A stretch of DNA of 36,371 nt, taken from positions 1-36,371 of the forward strand of contig QHZN01000080.1 of assembly GCA_003225365.1 (NCBI GenBank), written 5' to 3'. Position numbers and translations under genes: made by a program. This DNA is from Acidobacteriota bacterium (GTDB lineage Bacteria; Acidobacteriota; Terriglobia; UBA7540). Below, piece after piece: positions 8,701 to 15,937 of the stretch. Positions within the stretch are counted from its first letter, which is position 1. Each line of letters begins with the position of its first letter. The notes under the pieces were generated by a model. That model did not search any database. It saw nothing but the letters and a program-made list of their open reading frames with translations, and had not been told where the DNA came from.

Positions 8701-9429
8701 ATGCCCGTTCTCTCGACTGCCGACCTCACCAAGTCCTACCGGGGCCGTAAGGTTGTTGACGACATCAGTTTAAGCATCGCTCAAAGTGAAGTTGTGGGTT
8801 TGCTCGGCCCTAACGGGGCCGGGAAGACTACGACGTTTTACATGATCGTGGGCCTGGTGGCCCCCGACGCTGGCCGGGTGTTTCTGGACGAGGCTGACAT
8901 CACCCGCTTGCCGATGTACCTCCGCGCTCGCAGCGGTATCAGCTACCTGCCTCAGGAGCCTTCGATTTTTCGCAAGCTCACGGTTGAGGAGAACCTCCTC
9001 GCCATCCTGGAAACGCTTCCCATCGCGGAAAACCAGCGCCGGGAGCGGCTGGAAGAACTGCTCGAAGATTTCGGCCTGGGGGCCGTGCGCCGAAGCTACG
9101 GCTACCAGCTCTCCGGCGGCGAGCGTCGGCGAGTCGAAATCGCGCGCTCCCTGGTGATCTCGCCCGCCTTCATGCTGCTCGACGAGCCTTTTTCCGGCAT
9201 CGACCCCCTCACCGTGCTCGACATCCAGAAGATCATCGCGCAATTGAGAGACTCCGGCATCGGCGTCCTGATCACCGACCATAACGTGCGGGAGACTTTG
9301 CGAGTTACCGACCGAGCGTATATTATTAACATGGGCCGAATTTTTCGCTCCGGAACCCCGGAAGACTTGGGGAACGACGCTGAGGTGAGAAAGGTTTACC
9401 TGGGCGACAACTTTCAACTGGCACTCTGA
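8701..9429 (+). CDS. lptB: LPS export ABC transporter ATPase LptB
   Basis: This 242-residue ATPase powers the LptBFG complex that extracts LPS from the inner membrane. It has a complete ABC nucleotide-binding domain: Walker [10 protein letters not shown] (36-44), Q-loop in YLPQEPSIF, signature LSGGERRR, Walker B FMLLDEPF with catalytic Glu, and the H-loop in ITDHN. The [16 protein letters not shown] stretch and the C-terminal YLGDNFQL are typical of LptB rather than amino-acid importers. It lies directly behind the LptC/A fusion, and its stop overlaps the rpoN start by one base (TGATG), so translation is coupled. Confidence 0.96.
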   Translation: MPVLSTADLTKSYRGRKVVDDISLSIAQSEVVGLLGPNGAGKTTTFYMIVGLVAPDAGRVFLDEADITRLPMYLRARSGISYLPQEPSIFRKLTVEENLLAILETLPIAENQRRERLEELLEDFGLGAVRRSYGYQLSGGERRRVEIARSLVISPAFMLLDEPFSGIDPLTVLDIQKIIAQLRDSGIGVLITDHNVRETLRVTDRAYIINMGRIFRSGTPEDLGNDAEVRKVYLGDNFQLAL

Positions 9430-10958
9430 TGGGCGGTGGTCCGCAAACTCGGCTGAGTCTGAACCTCAAGGTGGCGCAGAAGCAAATTCTGACGCCCGGC
9501 CTGGTGCAGATGGTCAGCGTGCTCGCGCTCAACAAGCTCGAGCTGCGCGAGATGATCAACCAAGAGATGGTCATGAACCCCGTTCTCGAAGAACTGCCCG
9601 AGAGCACCGCCACGCTCGACCAGGTAGCGCAGAGGGCCGAGCAAGAAAAATCTGGCGAATCCACGGCGGGTGTGGAAGTCGGCGACGGGCACAAGGACGA
9701 CTTGATTGAAGAAGGGGATTTCGGCGCCTATTTTCAAGAGCACATCGATCCGGCCACGCGCTCGCCCGAAAAGGAAGCGCTCGAAAAAAGGTCCCTCGAA
9801 TCTTTCCTTTTTGAGAATTCCCTACCCCCTGATCTCGACAACCGGGAAATCAGCGAGAAGCCTTCCTTTGAAAACTTCCTGTCGAAGCCCACGAGCCTGA
9901 CGGATTACCTGGGGTGGCAATTGAGCCTTACTCTGTGCGCGGAAGGTGTCCGCGAAGCAGGGGACTCCATCATCGGGAACCTGAACGAAGACGGCTACCT
10001 GTCCGCGAGCCTGGAGGAGATTGCCGCCTCGGGGGACCACCGGCCCGAGGACGTCGAGAAGGCCCTGGCGCTGATTCAGGAATTCGACCCGCCGGGCGTC
10101 GCGGCGCGGGACGTTCGAGAATGTTTGCTGATCCAATTGCGGGTGCTCGCCCCTCAGAGCACGCTTCCGCAGCAGATTGTCACCGACCATTTGAAATTGC
10201 TCGAGGGGCGGCAACTCAAGGAGATTGCGCGGGCGCTCGACCGGCCGCTGCCGGCCGTGGAACGCGCTGTGGAGCTGATTCGACGCCTCGACCCGCGGCC
10301 CGGCCAGCGCTACAACCGCTTCGAGCCACACCTCATCGAGCCCGACGTGGCGTTTGTTAAGAGCAGCGACGGCTACGAAGTCCGAATCAACGAGGACGGC
10401 ATGCCGCAGCTACGCCTGAGCCCGCAGTATCGCCGGATGCTCGAAGGCAACAGCACCAGCCGCGAAGTTCGGTCCTATGTCAAGGAGCGCTTCACGGCCG
10501 CGCTGCAGCTCCTTAAGAATATCGAGCAGCGAAAGCAGACCATCGCCAGGGTTTGCGAGGCAATCATCCGCCGCCAGAGCCAGTACCTCGATAAGGGTAT
10601 GGACTTCCTGAAGCCCATGATGATCAAGGAAGTGGCAGAGGAGGTTGGCGTCCATCCCTCGACCGTCAGCCGCGCCGTCTCGCACAAGTATGCCCATACG
10701 CCCCAGGGTGTGATCGAGCTGCGCGCCCTATTTTCGGAGGCTGTCCAGGGCCCTTCGGGGGACGGAACGTCCCTGGTTAACCTGAAACGCCTGGTCAAGA
10801 AGATGATCGAGGAGGAGGCCTCGGCTCATCCTCTCACGGATGAACAGATCACAACTAAGCTTCGAGAAGCCGGTATTAATGTGACCCGGCGCAGCGTGGC
10901 CAAATATCGCGAAGACATGCGCATCCCCAGCACCCACCAACGTCGCGTGAAAGCTTGA
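9429..10958 (+). CDS. rpoN: RNA polymerase sigma-54 factor RpoN
   Basis: Sigma-54 directs polymerase to -24/-12 promoters that need AAA+ activators. All three parts are seen in 509 residues. The N-terminal activator-interacting region (LKVAQKQILTPGLVQMV) is followed by an acidic linker to about 130, a core-binding domain at about 140-330, and the DNA-binding domain with the HTH VHPSTVSRAVSHKY. The RpoN box RRSVAKYRED lies at 487-496. No partner activator is coded in the window. It is translationally coupled to lptB and followed by hpf, an order (lptB-rpoN-hpf) also known in Proteobacteria. The box has Ser where RRTVAKYRE is usual, a conservative change. Confidence 0.96.
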   Translation: MGGGPQTRLSLNLKVAQKQILTPGLVQMVSVLALNKLELREMINQEMVMNPVLEELPESTATLDQVAQRAEQEKSGESTAGVEVGDGHKDDLIEEGDFGAYFQEHIDPATRSPEKEALEKRSLESFLFENSLPPDLDNREISEKPSFENFLSKPTSLTDYLGWQLSLTLCAEGVREAGDSIIGNLNEDGYLSASLEEIAASGDHRPEDVEKALALIQEFDPPGVAARDVRECLLIQLRVLAPQSTLPQQIVTDHLKLLEGRQLKEIARALDRPLPAVERAVELIRRLDPRPGQRYNRFEPHLIEPDVAFVKSSDGYEVRINEDGMPQLRLSPQYRRMLEGNSTSREVRSYVKERFTAALQLLKNIEQRKQTIARVCEAIIRRQSQYLDKGMDFLKPMMIKEVAEEVGVHPSTVSRAVSHKYAHTPQGVIELRALFSEAVQGPSGDGTSLVNLKRLVKKMIEEEASAHPLTDEQITTKLREAGINVTRRSVAKYREDMRIPSTHQRRVKA

Positions 10959-11006
10959 GGGCCGGGCCGGAGTCCTTTCCAGCCTCGGATGCGAGGACGG
11001 GACACC

Positions 11007-11540
11007 ATGCGAATCAGTTACACCGGGCGGCAAATGGAAATTACGCCCACCCTGCGGGCCTTCACGGAAAAGCGCCTCCTTAAGCTGTCGCGACTGCTGC
11101 GCGACCGGCTGGACGTCCACGTGGTCTTGACGGCGGAAAAACATCGCCGCGCCGCCGAAATCACCTTGAAATTCCGGGACCACGTCCTGGTTGCCCTGGA
11201 AGAGACCTCAGAGGCGAAGGAATCCATCGGGCGGGCTTTGTTGAAGCTCGAGCGGCAGGCGTTGCGGTTCTTCGAGAAACGGCGGAGCCGGAAGCGCCGC
11301 CGGCCGTCCTCGTCCGCTCGTATGAACGTTCTGGCGCGGTCCCGGCAGGACCATCGGGCTCGCGAGGTCTTGAGGACCGAGCGCGTACCGATCGAGCCGC
11401 TGAGCGTGGAGGATGCCGTAGTGGCGGAAGAGTTGAAAGAGCGGGGCGTCGTGGTCTTCCGCAACCCGGAGACTGGGCGCGTGAACGTGCTTTACCGCCG
11501 CGCTGACGGCAACCTGAGCCTGATCGAACCCGGCCCGTAA
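11007..11540 (+). CDS. hpf: Ribosome hibernation promoting factor, long form
   Basis: The 177-residue protein binds the decoding centre of idle 30S subunits. The N-terminal domain (1-95, starting MRISYTGRQMEITPTLRAF) is the beta-alpha fold shared with RaiA/YfiA. A basic Arg/Lys/Ser-rich linker at about 95-115 leads to a C-terminal domain of about 55 residues (IEPLSVEDAV to LIEPGP). That second domain marks the long form, which pairs two ribosomes into 100S dimers without a separate RMF. The ATG at 11007 gives the canonical N-terminus; the in-frame ATG at 10989 only adds MRGRDT. It lies 48 bases after rpoN. Confidence 0.93.
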   Translation: MRISYTGRQMEITPTLRAFTEKRLLKLSRLLRDRLDVHVVLTAEKHRRAAEITLKFRDHVLVALEETSEAKESIGRALLKLERQALRFFEKRRSRKRRRPSSSARMNVLARSRQDHRAREVLRTERVPIEPLSVEDAVVAEELKERGVVVFRNPETGRVNVLYRRADGNLSLIEPGP

Positions 11541-11634
11541 CTGGAACCCGTCCTGGAGCGCCAGCGCGTTGGGGTGTGGCAGCGGTCTCGTACCCGAGGT
11601 CGTAGGGTCAAGTCGCAAGCTGTTTGCCTGAGGA

Positions 11635-11718
11635 CCCCCGTGGGGGGATGCCGGGCGTGTGGCGCCCGCATCGACCACAGTTCGACTTAGCTCACTGTCC
11701 CTGAGCGGAGTCGAAGGG
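11635..11718. repeat. Tandem hairpins and REP-like repeat between hpf and rapZ
   Basis: The 199-base gap contains CCCC/GGGG around 11635-11646, CGGGCG (11652-11657) pairing with CGCCCG (11663-11668), and an imperfect hairpin whose arms are TTCGACTTAGCTCAC (11681-11695) and CTGAGCGGAGTCGAA (11701-11715). The word CCCTGAGCGGAGTCGAAGGG (11699-11718) recurs exactly at 20331-20350. The gap may attenuate readthrough into rapZ, but there is no T-run. Confidence 0.6.
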
Positions 11719-11739
11719 ATCGCCGGTTCATCTTACTCC

Positions 11740-12627
11740 ATGAAATCCGCTGCAAAACCAAAGGCTCGGAAGCAGTTTGTCATCATCACGGGTCTCAGTG
11801 GCTCAGGAAAGGGTTCCGTCCTCAAATCCTTCGAAGATCTGGGCTACTACTGCGTAGATAACTTGCCGATTGATTTGATCCCCAAGTTTGCCGATCTCTG
11901 CCGCCTGCCCAAGAGCCGCATCGAGCGCGCCGCGGTGGGGGTGGACATCCGCGAAGGCGCTGCGATCAGCCAGCTTCCGGCCATGTATCAAAGCCTGAAT
12001 CGGGACGGCATGAAGATTTCGCTGGTATTCCTCGAAGCTTCGGACCCCGCCCTGGTCCGCCGATTCGGCGAGACGCGGCGCCCGCACCCGCTGGGGCGCG
12101 ACCTACCGGTGCGGGAAGGAATCCGCCTGGAGCGGGCGCTGCTCCGCCCCATGCGCAAACTCGCCGACGCGGTTATTGATACCACGCGCATGAACGTGCA
12201 CGAACTGCGCGAATTCATCGAGATGCGGTTCGGAGGCTTGGCGGCGCGCCGGACCCTGCTCATTTCGGTGGTTTCGTTCGGATTCCGATTCGGAGTTCCC
12301 CTCGACGCGGAGCTGGTTTTCGATGTTCGCTTCCTGCCGAACCCGAACTACGTTCCTCGTCTCAAGAACAAGACCGGCCTGGACCTGCCCGTTCGGCGAT
12401 TCATCCATTCCTATCCGCAGACCCAAGAATTCGTGCAACGCTTAACGAACCTTTTGCTCTACCTTCTGCCGCATTATATGCACGAGGGGAAAAGCTATTT
12501 GACCATCGGCATTGGCTGCACCGGCGGCCGGCACCGGTCGGTCGCCTTGGCGGAGGAGATCGGGGAGACTCTCGCGCGCGAGGGCTACAAGACCAAAATC
12601 TCGCACCGCGACGTCGGAAAATCCTGA
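11740..12627 (+). CDS. rapZ: RapZ-family nucleotide-binding protein (RNase adapter)
   Basis: RapZ in E. coli binds the small RNA GlmZ and steers RNase E to it, controlling amino-sugar synthesis; most other homologues are untested. This 295-residue protein has an N-terminal P-loop (18-GLSGSGKGS-26), the conserved GYYCVDNLP segment, RRPHPL near 105-115, and the C-terminal signature IGCTGGRHRSV. The P-loop has Gly where the usual GKS/GKT has Ser or Thr, with Ser one position later. The start at 11740 matches the family N-terminus. An upstream in-frame ATG at 11659 would translate the interspersed repeat and is rejected. No ptsN or HPr gene lies between hpf and rapZ or after it, unlike the proteobacterial order. 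Confidence 0.92.
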   Translation: MKSAAKPKARKQFVIITGLSGSGKGSVLKSFEDLGYYCVDNLPIDLIPKFADLCRLPKSRIERAAVGVDIREGAAISQLPAMYQSLNRDGMKISLVFLEASDPALVRRFGETRRPHPLGRDLPVREGIRLERALLRPMRKLADAVIDTTRMNVHELREFIEMRFGGLAARRTLLISVVSFGFRFGVPLDAELVFDVRFLPNPNYVPRLKNKTGLDLPVRRFIHSYPQTQEFVQRLTNLLLYLLPHYMHEGKSYLTIGIGCTGGRHRSVALAEEIGETLAREGYKTKISHRDVGKS

Positions 12628-12637
12628 GGGCATCGGC

Positions 12638-13618
12638 ATGAATAACGTTTTGGCAGTGGATATCGGCGGAACTCATTTCCGCGTGGGATTGTTTGACGAA
12701 GGCGGGCGGCGGCTGCTCGTTTCCGAGGGCGACACTTCCCGCGAGGACGGGCGTGACTGGATGCTGGACGAGATACGCGGCCGCGCGCGCGAACTTGTCG
12801 AGAAGACTGATCGCCCGGTTAAGGCCTGCGGCGCAAGCTTCGGGGGTCCCGTGGACTTCGACCGCCAGCGCGTGCTCTCTGTTCACACGCCCGGCTGGCA
12901 GAACTTCGCTCTGGGGGAATGGCTGGAGCGGACTCTAGGTCTCCCCTCCCGCGTGGACAATGACGCGAACTGCGGCGGGCTCGGCGAGCACCGGTACGGG
13001 GCAGGACGCGGTGCGGGCTCGATGGTGTACGTTACGATCAGCACCGGCATCGGCGCCGGCATCATCATCGGCGGGCGAGCGCTCCGCGGGCGGGACAATC
13101 TGGCTGGCGAGCTCGGTCACATCCCCGTATCTGAATCAGGTGCTCTCTGTTCGTGCGGAGCTAAAGGCTGCCTCGAAACTTTCTGTTCAGGGAATGCCAT
13201 CGCCGACCGTGGTAGGGACTGGGCTCGGCGACGGCCGGAGAGCATAGACAGAGTGCTCGAAATCAGCGGCGGCACCCCCGACCAGGTTACCGCCCGAAGC
13301 GTCGTGCTGGCGGCCTTGGAGGGCGACTCGGTGGCGCGCAGCATCGTTCAGGAATCTGCGCGCTGGCTCGGCCGCGCCCTGCTGACCGTGATTCGCATCC
13401 TGGACCCGGACCGGATTGTCTTAGGCGGAGGGGTGGCACTAGCGGGAAGCGTTTTGCTCGACCCGGTCCGCGACACGATGCGGGAATTCGGGTCGCCGTC
13501 CATCGGCTACTCCACGGAGATTGTGCTGGCGGAACTCGAAAACTACTCGCCCCTGTACGGCGCCGCGGCCATGGCTCTGGATTTGGCCGGACAGCCGGAG
13601 ACAGGATCCACCGCCTAA
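12638..13618 (+). CDS. ROK-family sugar kinase, probably glucokinase
   Basis: The 326-residue protein has the ROK layout. The ATP-binding DIGGT is at residues 8-12 (VDIGGTHFRVGL), the catalytic segment DNDANC contains the usual catalytic Asp, and a zinc motif CSCGAKGC has Cys171, Cys173 and Cys178. A C-terminal GGGV phosphate-binding stretch follows. With no N-terminal HTH it is a kinase rather than a NagC/XylR-type repressor. Glucose is the likely substrate, but N-acetyl sugars cannot be excluded. It starts ten bases after rapZ and is probably co-transcribed. The link between a RapZ homologue and a sugar kinase is suggestive but unproven. Confidence 0.88.
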   Translation: MNNVLAVDIGGTHFRVGLFDEGGRRLLVSEGDTSREDGRDWMLDEIRGRARELVEKTDRPVKACGASFGGPVDFDRQRVLSVHTPGWQNFALGEWLERTLGLPSRVDNDANCGGLGEHRYGAGRGAGSMVYVTISTGIGAGIIIGGRALRGRDNLAGELGHIPVSESGALCSCGAKGCLETFCSGNAIADRGRDWARRRPESIDRVLEISGGTPDQVTARSVVLAALEGDSVARSIVQESARWLGRALLTVIRILDPDRIVLGGGVALAGSVLLDPVRDTMREFGSPSIGYSTEIVLAELENYSPLYGAAAMALDLAGQPETGSTA

Positions 13619-13628
13619 GCGGCGATCC
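13604..13628 (+). terminator. Possible terminator hairpin at ROK stop codon
   Basis: GGATC (13604-13608) pairs with GATCC (13624-13628) around an inner CCGC-CTAA-GCGG hairpin that includes the stop codon. It sits between convergent genes. No T-run follows, so a Rho-independent role is uncertain. Confidence 0.3.
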
Positions 13629-13668
13629 GCCACGCCGGCTCATCCTCCCACCCTGTTAAAGGCGATGC

Positions 13669-14598
13669 CTAGCGTTGGACCTCGCCCGGTCCTGCGAGGA
13701 CCCGAACGCTGCTGGTGAATTTCTTGTAGTTGGAATAAGTGGCCTCCCAATCAAACGTCTCATTCATGAGCAGAGCGAAGCGCGCGCCGGCGTTCACGGC
13801 AACGCGCTTGGGCAGCCAGATTTCATCATTCACGCGGGTCTGCTCGAAGGCAATCCGCGACCCCTTGTGGATGCGAAGTACAAAAAAGCCCCACGAGATC
13901 GTGTCTATTGCTTCCGCTTCCACTTTCACCCAGCCGTAGTTTTTCTGATCGATCCAAATTTTGCCGCGCAGCTTGCGCAGGACGTCAGCGTGAGGCTGGG
14001 CAGGACGGAAGTCATTGCGGGGATCGGCCACGATCACGAACGTCTCTCGGCCGTCCACCGCCTCTTCGCCGGCGTTTGTGAAATTGTAGGCGTTGATGAT
14101 GTCGAGCACGAAAGCGCGGCCTTCCTCTCGCCTCCTTTCCTTCTGAGCCAGGCGTCGGGTACGATCCTGATCGTTCTCGTTCTTGTACTTGCCCATAAAC
14201 TTGTCCAGCTTCTCCTGCTCTTTCTTCTCCTCGCCGGCGCTCAAGGGTTTATCGCCTTTCAGGATGCGGCGGGAATATGGCTCGCCGTAGATGACGGTGA
14301 CGTCGTTGGTATAGATTTCCCGGAATTTGGGCTCGCCTTTCTTGTCAAGCAGTCGAAGCACCTCGCGCTCCTGGTAGGTGTAATCTCGCGCCAGCTTGAA
14401 GTCCTCCTGATCGAGATTCAGGCTTCGCCGAACAATTTCTTTCGCGTCGCTTTTCCGTGGAAGGTTTTGATGGGGGGCTGGAGGCGCAACGGGCCGGAAC
14501 TGTTGCCCGAGCAAACCGGCGCAAGCTGCCACCCAAAGCACCATCGCCAGCCCGACTTTTCTCTCGCGGCTCCACTCGGCGATCCATTTCTCAGTCAT
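13669..14598 (-). CDS. Exported LolA-like protein of unknown function
   Basis: The 309-residue protein starts with a signal-peptide-like segment (KVGLAMVLWVAACAGLLGQQ, about residues 14-33). A charged helical region rich in Lys/Glu (about 115-165) follows, then beta strands containing DGRETFVI, GKIWIDQKNYGWVKVEAEA and IWLPKRVAVNAGARF. These resemble the half-barrel of LolA/LppX-type outer-membrane lipoprotein-sorting proteins, which bind lipid or lipoprotein acyl chains. There is no lipobox Cys at a convincing cleavage site. I see no enzymatic motif. It is convergent with the ROK kinase gene, and the AlkZ-like gene upstream on the same strand is separated by about 190 bases, so it may have its own promoter. 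Confidence 0.7.
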   Translation of the reverse strand: MTEKWIAEWSRERKVGLAMVLWVAACAGLLGQQFRPVAPPAPHQNLPRKSDAKEIVRRSLNLDQEDFKLARDYTYQEREVLRLLDKKGEPKFREIYTNDVTVIYGEPYSRRILKGDKPLSAGEEKKEQEKLDKFMGKYKNENDQDRTRRLAQKERRREEGRAFVLDIINAYNFTNAGEEAVDGRETFVIVADPRNDFRPAQPHADVLRKLRGKIWIDQKNYGWVKVEAEAIDTISWGFFVLRIHKGSRIAFEQTRVNDEIWLPKRVAVNAGARFALLMNETFDWEATYSNYKKFTSSVRVLAGPGEVQR

Positions 14599-14788
14599 CA
14601 GCTTTCGGCCGGAACTAACTCCTTGGCGCGCCGGCTGTCAAAAATATACGCCCGTTTGCGTTTAGCGGAGCAGTCTTTCTTCTGATCCGGAAATTATCAC
14701 TAAGTCCTTTGTTTTCAGCTCGGCTTTCGGAGCTTCGCGACGCCCATTTTCTTGCTTTGCGGGTGTCGAAAAGCGACCTGAACGACTG

Positions 14789-15919
14789 TTAAGCCTTCCA
14801 TTTGATCTCGAAGGGCGTCTGGAGAAACCTCGCCAAGCTTGCCACTTCCGCTTCGATTCGCGCGCGATTGGACTTCGACAATTTTTCGAACGGCTCGGCG
14901 GTAAAGACGGTGTTTTTCTTCCCACGAGCTGTAGCCCAAGTCCCGATGACCCTGCCATCGAGGAGGATCGCGGGTGAGATCCACCATTGGTCTCGAAAGA
15001 CCCGCTTGTAGTAGCGTGCCTCCACCAGATGTTGCTTTTCGAAATGACCCAACATGTAGGCGTCAAAGCTCGGCAGCAGGCGCAGCACGCCGCACTCCGG
15101 GTCTCGATTCCCCAGCGCTTTCGCATCTTCACGAAGCATGAAGCCCCGCATGCCTGGGATATCCACGACAATGAAATCCTTTTCGAGCGAATGCCAAATC
15201 GGCCGGACCTCACTCGCGGGCAGCCCTGACCATTTGGAAAAGTCCCGTGAGTCAGCCGGACCATAGGCGCTCAAGTAGCGACGGATGAGAATTCGGAGGG
15301 CTTCCTGTTCGCCGACTGGTTTCTGTCCGCCCAGCCAGCGATCGGTGCGGATCAGTGCAACTTCCGGACCTCGATTGGGGCCGTAACAGACCAATCCCTC
15401 GGTCATGGGCAGCCGCATCACGCCCCACGAGCTCTGCTCGAACCAAGGCCGCGATTTTTTCCCGGCGATTCCCAGGGCCAAAACTTGCCTCGTCAACTCT
15501 TTGCGGGTCATGGGTCCACCGCAAAGCATTTCGATGACCGCCTCCCCAACCGCGCGGGCTTCGTTTTCGCTGACTCCATACCGCGCCATGATCTGAAGCG
15601 CTTGGCGGACGCGGCTCGTCCGGAGCGCGGCGATGTAGATGGGGAAATCCTTGGCGGCGACCAGGTGCAGTGTCCCTCGCATCAAGGCTGTCTTGACCAG
15701 GGTCCGGCTTTCCCAGAGCGCGGAGTGGATGGCGGGACGCGTCAGCTCGTGGTTGCGGGCCCACAGTGCGATTTCAGCCGCCGACATGACCTGAGCTTGA
15801 ATGCCGCACACGTCGTGGCAAATGGCGCTTGGTTCCGCCGGAGCTTTCCCAGCAAGGTGATGACGCGCCAGCCGAAAAGCCGAGACTTCGAGTCCGCTCT
15901 CAACCCTTTTACCCTTCAC
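14789..15919 (-). CDS. AlkZ-like winged-helix DNA glycosylase (HTH_42 family)
   Basis: The 376-residue protein matches the HTH_42/AlkZ superfamily of tandem winged helices that unhook interstrand crosslinks or remove alkylated bases. Near the N-terminus, CGIQAQ carries a QxQ pair (Gln41, Gln43), the catalytic motif described for AlkZ; AlkX/YcaQ relatives have QxD. Family phrases follow: LWESRTLVKTALMRGTLH near 70-85, DSRDFSKWSGL near 220 and a C-terminal LLPSFDAYMLGH. No membrane segment is seen. Translation starts at GTG 18 bases after the peptidase stop, so the two are probably co-transcribed. AlkZ itself protects a producer of azinomycin B, but no biosynthetic cluster is visible here, so general alkylation repair is more likely. 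Confidence 0.82.
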   Translation of the reverse strand: MKGKRVESGLEVSAFRLARHHLAGKAPAEPSAICHDVCGIQAQVMSAAEIALWARNHELTRPAIHSALWESRTLVKTALMRGTLHLVAAKDFPIYIAALRTSRVRQALQIMARYGVSENEARAVGEAVIEMLCGGPMTRKELTRQVLALGIAGKKSRPWFEQSSWGVMRLPMTEGLVCYGPNRGPEVALIRTDRWLGGQKPVGEQEALRILIRRYLSAYGPADSRDFSKWSGLPASEVRPIWHSLEKDFIVVDIPGMRGFMLREDAKALGNRDPECGVLRLLPSFDAYMLGHFEKQHLVEARYYKRVFRDQWWISPAILLDGRVIGTWATARGKKNTVFTAEPFEKLSKSNRARIEAEVASLARFLQTPFEIKWKA

Positions 15920-15937
15920 GATTCCAGATTCCCCCGT

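Noticed and set aside
11553..11625. tRNA-like words (CTCGTACCCGAG, then GTAGGGTCAAGTC) after hpf
   Set aside because: No acceptor stem pairs and the T-loop consensus is absent.
11659..11739. In-frame N-terminal extension of rapZ
   Set aside because: It is repeat-derived and has no match to RapZ N-termini.
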